Shown here: positions 57,977-64,000 of the stretch, piece after piece
Position numbering within the stretch: the stretch's first letter is position 1
Layout of the letters: the number at the start of each line of letters is the position of its first letter
From: Actinopolymorpha alba DSM 45243
GTDB lineage: Bacteria > Actinomycetota > Actinomycetes > Propionibacteriales > Actinopolymorphaceae
DNA: 64,000 nt
Assembly (NCBI RefSeq): GCF_000373925.1
Contig: NZ_KB892707.1
Coordinates: 248,001-312,000 of the forward strand
Direction: 5' to 3'
Position numbers and translations under genes: made by a program
The notes under the pieces: generated by a model
The model's database searches: none
What the model was told of the DNA's origin: nothing
What the model saw: only the letters and a program-made list of their open reading frames with translations

Positions 57977-58714
57977 TCAGCGTTCGATCAGGGTGAGCTC
58001 GAAGGAGTAGCGCGAGGCGCGGTAGAGATGCGTGCCGTACTCCACCGCCCGGCCCACGTCGTCGTACGCCGTCCGCGTCATCGTCAGCAGTGCGGCGCCC
58101 TTGGTCTCGTGCAGGTCCCTCGCCTGCGCGACCGTGGCCGAGCGGGCACCGATGGTCTGGCGCGCGACCCGTAGTTGGACGCCGCCCGCGCGCAGGAGTT
58201 CGTAGAGCCCGTGCTGCTCCAGCTTCTCCGGCGTGATGTCAACGAGCCCTTGCGGTAGGTAGTTGGTCATGAGGGCAAGGGGTTCGTCCTGGGCGTAGCG
58301 CAGCCTCCGGATGCGGATGACCTCGGCCTTCTCGGCAAGGCTGAGCGCGTCCGCGATCTCCTCGGGTGCTGGCACGACTCGCAGGTCCCGCACCGTCGTG
58401 GTCGGATGCTGGCCTGACCGGATCAGGTCGTCGTACAAGCTGGAGAGCTCGATCGACCGCCGTACCTGCGACTGCACCACCTGGGTGCCGACACCGCGCT
58501 TGCGGACCAGGAGCCCCTTGTCGACCAGGTAGCGGATCGCCTGCCGCATGGTCGGGCGGGACAGCGACAGCTGGTCGGCGAGGACGATCTCGTTGGGCAG
58601 GCGGGTGCCGGGTGCGAGGGTGCCGGCCATGATCGACTGCTCAAGCTGCTCGGCGACCTGGAAATAGAGCGGGACGGGACTCCGGCGGTCCACGGTCACG
58701 GCGAGTTGGGTCAC
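57977..58714 (-). CDS. GntR/HutC family regulator, probable repressor of the inositol operon
   Basis: A 245-residue GntR-type regulator. Residues 10-80 are the winged helix (PLYFQVAEQLEQSIMAGTLA, LPNEIVLADQLSLSRPTMRQ, KRGVGTQVV); the rest is a UTRA effector domain (VIRIRRLRYAQDEPLALMT, ATVAQARDLHETKGAALLTM). It is divergent from iolG across 264 bp, the usual arrangement for a local regulator that responds to an inositol catabolite. Similar 12-bp sites lie before both genes. The start is GTG 58714. The effector is not determined. Confidence 0.88.
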   Translation of the reverse strand: MTQLAVTVDRRSPVPLYFQVAEQLEQSIMAGTLAPGTRLPNEIVLADQLSLSRPTMRQAIRYLVDKGLLVRKRGVGTQVVQSQVRRSIELSSLYDDLIRSGQHPTTTVRDLRVVPAPEEIADALSLAEKAEVIRIRRLRYAQDEPLALMTNYLPQGLVDITPEKLEQHGLYELLRAGGVQLRVARQTIGARSATVAQARDLHETKGAALLTMTRTAYDDVGRAVEYGTHLYRASRYSFELTLIER

Positions 58715-58728
58715 GCCCGGCTCCTAGA

Positions 58729-58740
58729 GTCTTAAGAAAC
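58729..58740. promoter_or_regulatory. Candidate GntR site in the regulator's own leader
   Basis: GTCTTAAGAAAC lies 15 bp before the regulator start and differs at two positions from the site at 58888-58899. Its place suggests autoregulation. It contains the hexamer palindrome CTTAAG, unusual in this GC-rich setting. Confidence 0.45.
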
Positions 58741-58887
58741 GACCAAGTAGCGCGCCGCATGGACCGGGCGGACTGGCGGGGCCTGCGCGGCCAGGTGGTC
58801 GGCGCGGACACGCGGTCGCTCGGCGCCACGGTCTCGGCGCGAGGTCCAGTCTGCCGTATGAAGGTGCGAAGAAGCTAACGTCAGAAT

Positions 58888-58899
58888 GTCCTAACAAAC
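58888..58899. promoter_or_regulatory. Candidate GntR site overlapping the iol promoter
   Basis: GTCCTAACAAAC lies three bases before a TTGACA -35 hexamer. It matches ten of twelve bases of the site before the regulator gene. A bound repressor here would block RNA polymerase. Confidence 0.45.
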
Positions 58900-58901
58900 T
58901 A

Positions 58902-58930
58902 TTGACACCCCCGACATGCTGGAGAAAACT
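58902..58930 (+). promoter_or_regulatory. Probable promoter of the inositol operon
   Basis: TTGACA at 58902-58907 is a perfect -35 hexamer. Seventeen bases on, AAAACT at 58925-58930 is a weak -10 candidate. The distance to the iolG start leaves a leader of about 40 bases. Confidence 0.5.
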
Positions 58931-58978
58931 CTGCGTTGATCTGGACTGCGCGGAGGTTTCACTACGGAAGGCGGCTGC

Positions 58979-59980
58979 ATGAAGGTTGGGCTGGTCGGCG
59001 TCGGGCGCATCGGTGCGCTGCACGCCGAAACCCTCCGTGATCTCCCGGAGGTGGAGACGCTCTTCCTGGCCGACGCGGACGTGGCACGCGCCCGCGACAC
59101 GGCCGACAAACTCGGCATTTCGTCGTCTGGCAGCGTGGCAGAGCTCCTCGCCAGCCGGCCCGACGGCATCGTGATCGCCGCCGCCACCACCGCCCACGCG
59201 GAGCTGGTGCACCTGGCCGCCGACGCTGGCGTCGCGGTGTTCTGTGAGAAGCCGCTGGCCTCCGATGTCGCCGGCACCCGTGAGGTGATCGCCCATGTCG
59301 CCGCCGCGGGAGTCCCGCTCCAGATGGGTTTCCAGCGCCGCTTCGACCCCGGATACCAGGCCGCCCGCGCGCGCCTCCAGGCCGGCGAACTCGGTTGGCT
59401 CCACTCCGTGTGGGCGTGCACGCTCGACCCGGCGCCACCGCACGCGTCGTACATCCCGACCTCGGGTGGGCTCTTCCGCGACTGCAGCGTCCACGACATC
59501 GACGCGATCCGGTGGGTCACCGGCCGCGAGGTGGCCGAGGTGCGCGCGACGGGTGCCAACAAGGGCGCGGACTTCTTCGCCGCGGCTGGGGACGTCGACA
59601 CCGCGCACGCGCTGCTCACCCTCGATGACGGCACCCTCGCCGCGCTGGCTGCCACGCGCTACAACGGCGCCGGCTACGACGTGCGGCTCGAACTCCACGG
59701 CTCCCGCCGCACCTTCGTGGTCGGGCTGGACGACCGTGCCCCGCTGGCGTCGGCCGAAGCTGGTGTCACCTGGCCGACCGAGCCGTCGTACGCGAACTTC
59801 GCGGAGAGGTTCCGGAGTGCGTACGCCGCGGAGCTTCGGGCGTTCGTCGACGTGATGGCAGGGCGTACGCCCTCACCGTGCAGTGGGGAGGATGCGTTGG
59901 AGGCGTTGTACGTCGCAGAGGCGTGCGAGCTGTCCCGGCGGGAGAGTAGGACAGTGCGGATCGAGGAGGTTCGGCGATGA
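58979..59980 (+). CDS. iolG: Gfo/Idh/MocA oxidoreductase, probable myo-inositol 2-dehydrogenase
   Basis: A 333-residue NAD-dependent sugar dehydrogenase. VGLVGVGRIGALHAETL is the dinucleotide-binding loop, VFCEKPLASDV holds the EKP motif with catalytic Lys, and GGLFRDCSVHDIDAIRW has the active-site Asp and His. As the first gene of an iolC/iolB/iolD operon it most likely oxidises myo-inositol to scyllo-inosose. Family members also act on other sugars, so the substrate rests on context. Its stop overlaps the iolC start (ATGA). Confidence 0.85.
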   Translation: MKVGLVGVGRIGALHAETLRDLPEVETLFLADADVARARDTADKLGISSSGSVAELLASRPDGIVIAAATTAHAELVHLAADAGVAVFCEKPLASDVAGTREVIAHVAAAGVPLQMGFQRRFDPGYQAARARLQAGELGWLHSVWACTLDPAPPHASYIPTSGGLFRDCSVHDIDAIRWVTGREVAEVRATGANKGADFFAAAGDVDTAHALLTLDDGTLAALAATRYNGAGYDVRLELHGSRRTFVVGLDDRAPLASAEAGVTWPTEPSYANFAERFRSAYAAELRAFVDVMAGRTPSPCSGEDALEALYVAEACELSRRESRTVRIEEVRR

Positions 59981-60957
59981 CGTACGACCTGATCACGATG
60001 GGACGGGTCAGCGTCGATCTCTATCCCAACGACATCGGCGTACGCCTGCCGGATGTCACGTCGTTCGCGAAGTTCCTCGGAGGCAGCGCGACCAACGTCG
60101 CGGTGGCGGCCGCCCGGCACGGCCGGCGGACGGCGGTCATCACCCGCACGGGCGCGGATCCGTTCGGCGACTACATCCATCAGGCGCTGCGAAGCTTCCA
60201 TGTCGACGACGCGTTCGTCACGCCGGTGCCGGGGCTGCCGACGCCGGTGGTGTTCTGTGAGATCTTCCCGCCCGACGACTTTCCGCTGTACTTCTACCGC
60301 TATCCCAAGGCGCCCGACCTTGAGATCCACGAGTCCGAACTCGACTTCGACGCGATCACGTCGGCGCGGATCTTCTGGGTGACCGGGACCGGCCTGTCAG
60401 AGGAGCCCAGCCGGTCGACGACGCTGGCGGCGTTGCGCGCCCGCGAGCACCGCCAGCACACCGTGCTCGACCTCGACTACCGTCCGATGTTCTGGCGCAC
60501 CGACGAGGCCCGCGCGGTGATCGGTGCCGCCGTCGAGCACGTCACCGTGGCGGTGGGGAACCTGGACGAATGTGAGATCGCCGTCGGCACTCGGGATCCC
60601 GACAAGGCCGCGCAAGCTCTCCTTGACAGGGGGGTCGAGCTGGCCGTCGTGAAGCAGGGGCCTGCCGGCGTGCTGGCGCGGACGCGTACGCAGGAGGTGG
60701 TTGTGCCGCCGGTGCCGGTGGAGGTGGTCAACGGCCTCGGCGCGGGCGACGCGTTCGGTGGGGCCCTGTGCCACGGGCTGCTGGCCGGGTGGGAGCTCGA
60801 ACGAATCATGGGGTTCGCCAACGCCGCCGGAGCGTACGTCGCGGCGCGGTTGGCCTGCGCCGACGCGATGCCCAACGAGGGGGAGGTCGAGGAGCTGCTG
60901 CGGTCGGCGGATCTCCAGGCTGATCCCGCGGAACGAACGGAGCGGGCGGATGGCTAG
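59977..60957 (+). CDS. iolC: 5-dehydro-2-deoxygluconokinase (IolC)
   Basis: A 326-residue PfkB-family kinase that phosphorylates 5-dehydro-2-deoxy-D-gluconate. DLITMGRVSVDLYPNDIG, FLGGSATNVAVAAARHG, FPLYFYRYPKAPDL, VLDLDYRPMFW and the catalytic NGLGAGDAFGGAL are the IolC marks. It overlaps iolG by four bases and the aldolase gene by eight. Confidence 0.94.
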   Translation: MTYDLITMGRVSVDLYPNDIGVRLPDVTSFAKFLGGSATNVAVAAARHGRRTAVITRTGADPFGDYIHQALRSFHVDDAFVTPVPGLPTPVVFCEIFPPDDFPLYFYRYPKAPDLEIHESELDFDAITSARIFWVTGTGLSEEPSRSTTLAALRAREHRQHTVLDLDYRPMFWRTDEARAVIGAAVEHVTVAVGNLDECEIAVGTRDPDKAAQALLDRGVELAVVKQGPAGVLARTRTQEVVVPPVPVEVVNGLGAGDAFGGALCHGLLAGWELERIMGFANAAGAYVAARLACADAMPNEGEVEELLRSADLQADPAERTERADG

Positions 60958-61846
60958 CCCTCGGGTGGATGTCCGGAAGCTGGCCGAGACCCGCTTCCGC
61001 GATCCGGCGGCCGTAGCCTCGGCGTACGCCGCTCGCCGCCGCCGCGCCATCGTCGGTCCGCGCGAGAGCCTCATGATCATCGCCGCCGACCATCCCGCTC
61101 GGGGCGCGCTGCGGGCGGGCGATCGGGCGGACGCGATGGCCGACAGGTCGGAGCTGCTGGCCCGCCTCATGGTCGCGCTGGAGCGGCCGGGGGTCGACGG
61201 TGTGCTGGCCGCACCCGACGTCCTGGAGGACCTGCTGTTGCTCGGGGCGCTGGAGGGCAGGGTCGCGATCGGTTCGATGAACCGCGGCGGCCTGCCCCGC
61301 GCGGCGTTCGAGGTCGACGACCGGTTCACCGCCTACGACGCGGACAGCATCGACCGCTTCCGCCTCGAAGCCGGCAAGATGCTCCTCCGGATCGATCTCG
61401 ACGATCCGGCCACCGCGGCCACCCTCGACACCTGCGCCCGGGCGGTGAGCGCGCTCGCCGAGCGCCAGCTGGTGGCGCTGGTGGAGCCGTTCATGTCGCG
61501 CCGGGTCGATGGCCGGCTCACCAACGATCTCAGTCCGGATGCGGTGGTCCAGTCCGCGGTGGTGGCAGCCGGCCTGGGTACGACGAGCGCGTACACCTGG
61601 CTGAAGCTGCCGGTGGTCGAGGAGATGGAGCGGGTGGCCGCGTCGACGACCCTGCCGATCCTGCTCCTGGGTGGCGAGGTCTCTGGCGACGCGGACGCGG
61701 CCTACGCTCAATGGGAGAAGGCGCTCGCGCTGCCCACCGTCCGCGGTCTCGTGGTCGGACGCTCGCTGCTGTACCCACCTGACGACGACGTGGCGGCGGC
61801 GGTCGACACCGCGGTGAGCCTGCTGCCCACGGGGAGGGAATCGTGA
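60950..61846 (+). CDS. Class I aldolase-like protein of the inositol pathway (Cgl0158 family)
   Basis: A 298-residue (beta/alpha)8-barrel protein of the group found between iolC and iolB in actinobacterial clusters: RESLMIIAADHPARGAL, DGVLAAPDVLEDLLLLGAL, GSMNRGGLP, YTWLKLPVVEEM (candidate Schiff-base Lys) and LLLGGEVSGD. By position it should cleave 5-dehydro-2-deoxygluconate 6-phosphate to dihydroxyacetone phosphate and malonate semialdehyde, replacing IolJ. ATG 60950 lies inside the end of iolC and has GGAG seven bases upstream. Confidence 0.85.
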   Translation: MASPRVDVRKLAETRFRDPAAVASAYAARRRRAIVGPRESLMIIAADHPARGALRAGDRADAMADRSELLARLMVALERPGVDGVLAAPDVLEDLLLLGALEGRVAIGSMNRGGLPRAAFEVDDRFTAYDADSIDRFRLEAGKMLLRIDLDDPATAATLDTCARAVSALAERQLVALVEPFMSRRVDGRLTNDLSPDAVVQSAVVAAGLGTTSAYTWLKLPVVEEMERVAASTTLPILLLGGEVSGDADAAYAQWEKALALPTVRGLVVGRSLLYPPDDDVAAAVDTAVSLLPTGRES

Positions 61847-62718
61847 CCCATCACCTACCGGCGGGGCTGCTCGCCGACGACATGTGGAGCCTCCAGCTGA
61901 CGCCGAAGCAGGCGGGGTGGGCATACAGCGGTCTGCGGGTGCTCGACCTGCCAGCCGGCGCCTCGCACGCGTTCAGCACCGGCGAAGAGGAAATGGTCGT
62001 CCTGCCGCTGGCTGGGCAGGGCGTGCGGGTCGAGTGCGATGGTGCGGCGTTCGAACTGGCGGGGCGGACCAGCGTGTTCGCGGGCGTCAGTGACTTCGCC
62101 TACGTTCCGCGGGACGCCGAGGTGACCGTGCGGGCGCCGCACGGTGCCAAGCTGGCCCTGCCGTCCGCGCGGTGCAACCAGCGGTTGACAGCACGCTACG
62201 GTCCGGCGGATCGGGTTCCGGTCGAGTTGCGCGGCGCCGGTCAGTGCAGCCGCGAGGTGCACAACTTCTGTGCGGCTGGGGTCTTCGAGGCCGACAAGCT
62301 GATCGCCGTGGAGGTGCTGACGCCGGGCGGTAACTGGTCGTCGTACCCTCCACACAAGCACGACGAGGACCGGCCCGGCACGGAGTGCCCGCTGGAGGAG
62401 ATCTACTACTTCGAGGTGGCGGACGGACCGCACGGGCCCGGCGTTGCCTACCAGCGCGTCTATGGCACACCGCAACGTCCGATTGACGTACTGGCAGAGG
62501 TACGCAGTGGCGATGTGGTCACGATCCCACACGGCTGGCACGGGCCGTCGATGGCCGTACCCGGCTACGACCTGTACTACCTCAACGTGATGGCCGGGCC
62601 GAACCCCGACCGCGCCTGGCTCATCTGCGACGACCCCGCGCATGGCTGGATCCGCGAGACCTGGAAGGACCAGCCGGTCGATCCCCGGCTGCCGATGACA
62701 CGATCGGGAGGTCACTGA
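61843..62718 (+). CDS. iolB: 5-deoxy-glucuronate isomerase (IolB)
   Basis: A 291-residue double-cupin enzyme that isomerises 5-deoxy-D-glucuronate to 5-dehydro-2-deoxy-D-gluconate. SSYPPHKHDEDRPGTECPLEEIYYF contains the metal ligands His, His, Glu, and HGWHGPSMAVPGYDLYYLNVMAG is the second cupin with its His. The GTG start overlaps the aldolase stop as GTGA. Its TGA shares a base with an ATG that opens a 28-codon frame. Confidence 0.95.
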   Translation: MTHHLPAGLLADDMWSLQLTPKQAGWAYSGLRVLDLPAGASHAFSTGEEEMVVLPLAGQGVRVECDGAAFELAGRTSVFAGVSDFAYVPRDAEVTVRAPHGAKLALPSARCNQRLTARYGPADRVPVELRGAGQCSREVHNFCAAGVFEADKLIAVEVLTPGGNWSSYPPHKHDEDRPGTECPLEEIYYFEVADGPHGPGVAYQRVYGTPQRPIDVLAEVRSGDVVTIPHGWHGPSMAVPGYDLYYLNVMAGPNPDRAWLICDDPAHGWIRETWKDQPVDPRLPMTRSGGH

Positions 62719-62804
62719 TGAGCAGGAGCGAACCTGACGCAGTGAGTCGGAGTGGCCGGCGCCCGGTGCCGAAGGCCGCTACGCGCTGTCCGCGAAGCGA
62801 ATGA
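62718..62804 (+). CDS. Possible 28-codon frame between iolB and iolD
   Basis: An ATG overlapping the iolB TGA opens a frame MSRSEPDAVSRSGRRP... that stops 16 bases before the iolD start. It is rich in Arg and Ser and matches nothing I know. It could be translated by reinitiation and lead ribosomes to iolD, or be chance. Confidence 0.2.
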   Translation: MSRSEPDAVSRSGRRPVPKAATRCPRSE

Positions 62805-62820
62805 GGAGGGTGAGCGACCA

Positions 62821-64000
62821 ATGAGCGCAGTCCGTCTCACTGTGGGCCAGGCCCTGGTGCGGTTTCTGGCCAACCAGTGGTCCGAACGCGACGGCACCGA
62901 GCAGCGCCTGATCGCCGGCTGTTTCGGGATCTTCGGCCACGGCAACGTCGCTGGTCTGGGCCAGGCCCTGATGGAGTCGGCGAGGCGCGACCCGGCGGAG
63001 TTGCCGTACTACCAGTCCCGCAACGAGCAGGCGATGGTGCACGCCTCCGTCGGCTTCGCGCGGATGCGGAACCGCCTTCAGACGTTGGCATGTACGACGT
63101 CGATCGGTCCGGGCGCGACCAACCTCGTCACCGGCGCCGCACTGGCCACGATCAACCGCATTCCCGTCCTGCTACTGCCGGGCGACATCTTCGCCACCCG
63201 CGTCGCCAACCCTGTGCTGCAGGAGCTGGAGGATGCCCGGTCGTACGACGTGTCTGTCAACGACACCTTGCGTCCGGTGTCGAAGTACTGGGACCGCATC
63301 AACCGGCCCGAGCAGCTCATCCCGGCCGCGCTGGCGGCGATGCGGGTGCTCACCGACCCGGCCGAGACCGGTGCCGTGACGCTGGCCCTGCCGCAGGACG
63401 TGCAGGCCGAGGCGTACGACTGGCCCGAGGAGTTCTTTGCCCGGCGGGTCTGGCATGTCGGACGGCCGGTGCCGGAGCCGGCCGCACTCGACCGTGCCGT
63501 CGAGCTGATCCGAGGCGCCCGACGCCCGCTCATCCTGGCCGGTGGCGGCGTGATCTACGCCGACGCGACGGAGCAACTGCAGGCCTTCGCCGAAGCGACC
63601 GGCATCCCGGTGGGCGAGACGCAGGCCGGCAAGGGTGCCTTGACGTTCGACCATCCCGCCAGCGTGGGTGCGATCGGTGCGACCGGCACGACCGCCGCCA
63701 ACGCGCTGGCCCGCGAGGCCGACGTGGTGATCGGGATCGGTACCCGCTACAGCGACTTCACGACGGCGTCCCGCAGCCTCTTCGAGAGTCAGAACGTGCG
63801 GTTCGTCAACCTCAACGTGGCGGCGTTCGACGCGGCCAAGCAGGCCGGGGAGGGCCTGGTCGCCGATGCGCGGGCCGGCCTGGCGGCGTTGACCGAACGC
63901 CTGGCCGGCTGGCAGGTCGAGCCGGCGTACCGTCAACAGGCACGGGACCTTGCCGCCCACTGGCAAGGCGTCGTTGACAGTGCCTACGGCGCCGGCCACG
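62821..64000 (+). CDS. iolD: 3D-trihydroxycyclohexane-1,2-dione acylhydrolase (IolD), 3' end beyond window
   Basis: The first 393 codons of a thiamine-diphosphate enzyme that opens the ring in inositol catabolism. VRLTVGQALVRFLANQW, AGCFGIFGHGNVAGLGQAL, YYQSRNEQAMVHASVGFAR (catalytic Glu), CTTSIGPGATNLVTGAALA and LPGDIFATR are typical IolD sequences. The central domain (LILAGGGVIYADA, ETQAGKGAL) is under way at the window edge. Complete IolD has about 640 residues, so the cofactor-binding C-terminal domain is missing here. ATG 62821 follows GAGGAGGG. Confidence 0.95.
   Translation, partial: MSAVRLTVGQALVRFLANQWSERDGTEQRLIAGCFGIFGHGNVAGLGQALMESARRDPAELPYYQSRNEQAMVHASVGFARMRNRLQTLACTTSIGPGATNLVTGAALATINRIPVLLLPGDIFATRVANPVLQELEDARSYDVSVNDTLRPVSKYWDRINRPEQLIPAALAAMRVLTDPAETGAVTLALPQDVQAEAYDWPEEFFARRVWHVGRPVPEPAALDRAVELIRGARRPLILAGGGVIYADATEQLQAFAEATGIPVGETQAGKGALTFDHPASVGAIGATGTTAANALAREADVVIGIGTRYSDFTTASRSLFESQNVRFVNLNVAAFDAAKQAGEGLVADARAGLAALTERLAGWQVEPAYRQQARDLAAHWQGVVDSAYGAGH

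Overview
The window is 64 kb of high-GC DNA with dense coding, many GTG starts, short overlapping stop/start junctions and strongly GC-biased third positions. The gene content is actinobacterial: a qcrCAB/ctaE and ctaCDF cytochrome bcc-aa3 respiratory cluster, a PimB'-type mannosyltransferase, an adenosine kinase of mycobacterial type, a ydaO-type (c-di-AMP) riboswitch before an NlpC/P60 gene, UdgX and a myo-inositol operon. I would place it in or near the Propionibacteriales (Nocardioidaceae/Actinopolymorpha-like), but the sequence alone does not fix the genus. I saw no rRNA, tRNA, CRISPR array, complete insertion sequence or phage module.

Layout. 0-3.3 kb: pspAB, a GNAT protein, glycerate kinase and erpA. 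3.6-11.9 kb (minus strand): a PHP-type hydrolase and a four-gene, translationally coupled ABC-transporter-like operon. In that operon the two MalF/MalG-type permease domains are fused, and both nucleotide-binding proteins (an ABC ATPase and a membrane-anchored STAND/TPR protein) have lost the Walker A lysine. This is the best candidate in the window for an undescribed system. 12.5-17.4 kb: a non-phosphorylating L-fucose-type pathway (aldo/keto reductase, lactonase-like amidohydrolase, L-fuconate dehydratase) with an M81/MlrC-like protein. 18.4-31 kb: adenosine kinase, ctaC-ctaD-ctaF and an L,D-transpeptidase on plus; ctaE-qcrC-qcrA-qcrB on minus; then a receiver-like protein and trpD. 31-38 kb: a DUF2510 membrane protein, an Lrp-type sensor domain, a DEDD exonuclease/GIY-YIG fusion, a methyltransferase, an APH-type kinase and a NYN-domain protein. 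38-47 kb: riboswitch-controlled NlpC/P60 hydrolase, two membrane metalloproteases, PimB', a membrane spermidine-synthase-like protein, and a fusion of a lipid-binding-like domain with an APH domain. 47-57 kb: a BNR propeller next to a MoaD/ThiS-like protein, udgX, DUF3500, ABC-F, SRPBCC and two tandem ROK sugar kinases. 57.1-57.9 kb: a decayed AbiEi/DUF559 gene bracketed by two near-identical hairpins. 58-64 kb: a GntR regulator divergent from the inositol operon iolG-iolC-aldolase-iolB-iolD, the last gene cut by the window end.

Non-coding structure is unusually rich. One repeat family carries long perfect palindromes (half-site AATGACCACGTA) at 18.2, 24.2 and 31.0 kb. A second intergenic repeat occurs at 12.2 and 48.2 kb, each copy followed by a long stem-loop. 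Long inverted repeats with arms of 14-29 bp sit between genes at seven places. Short tandem duplications cover or touch the stop codons of three genes.
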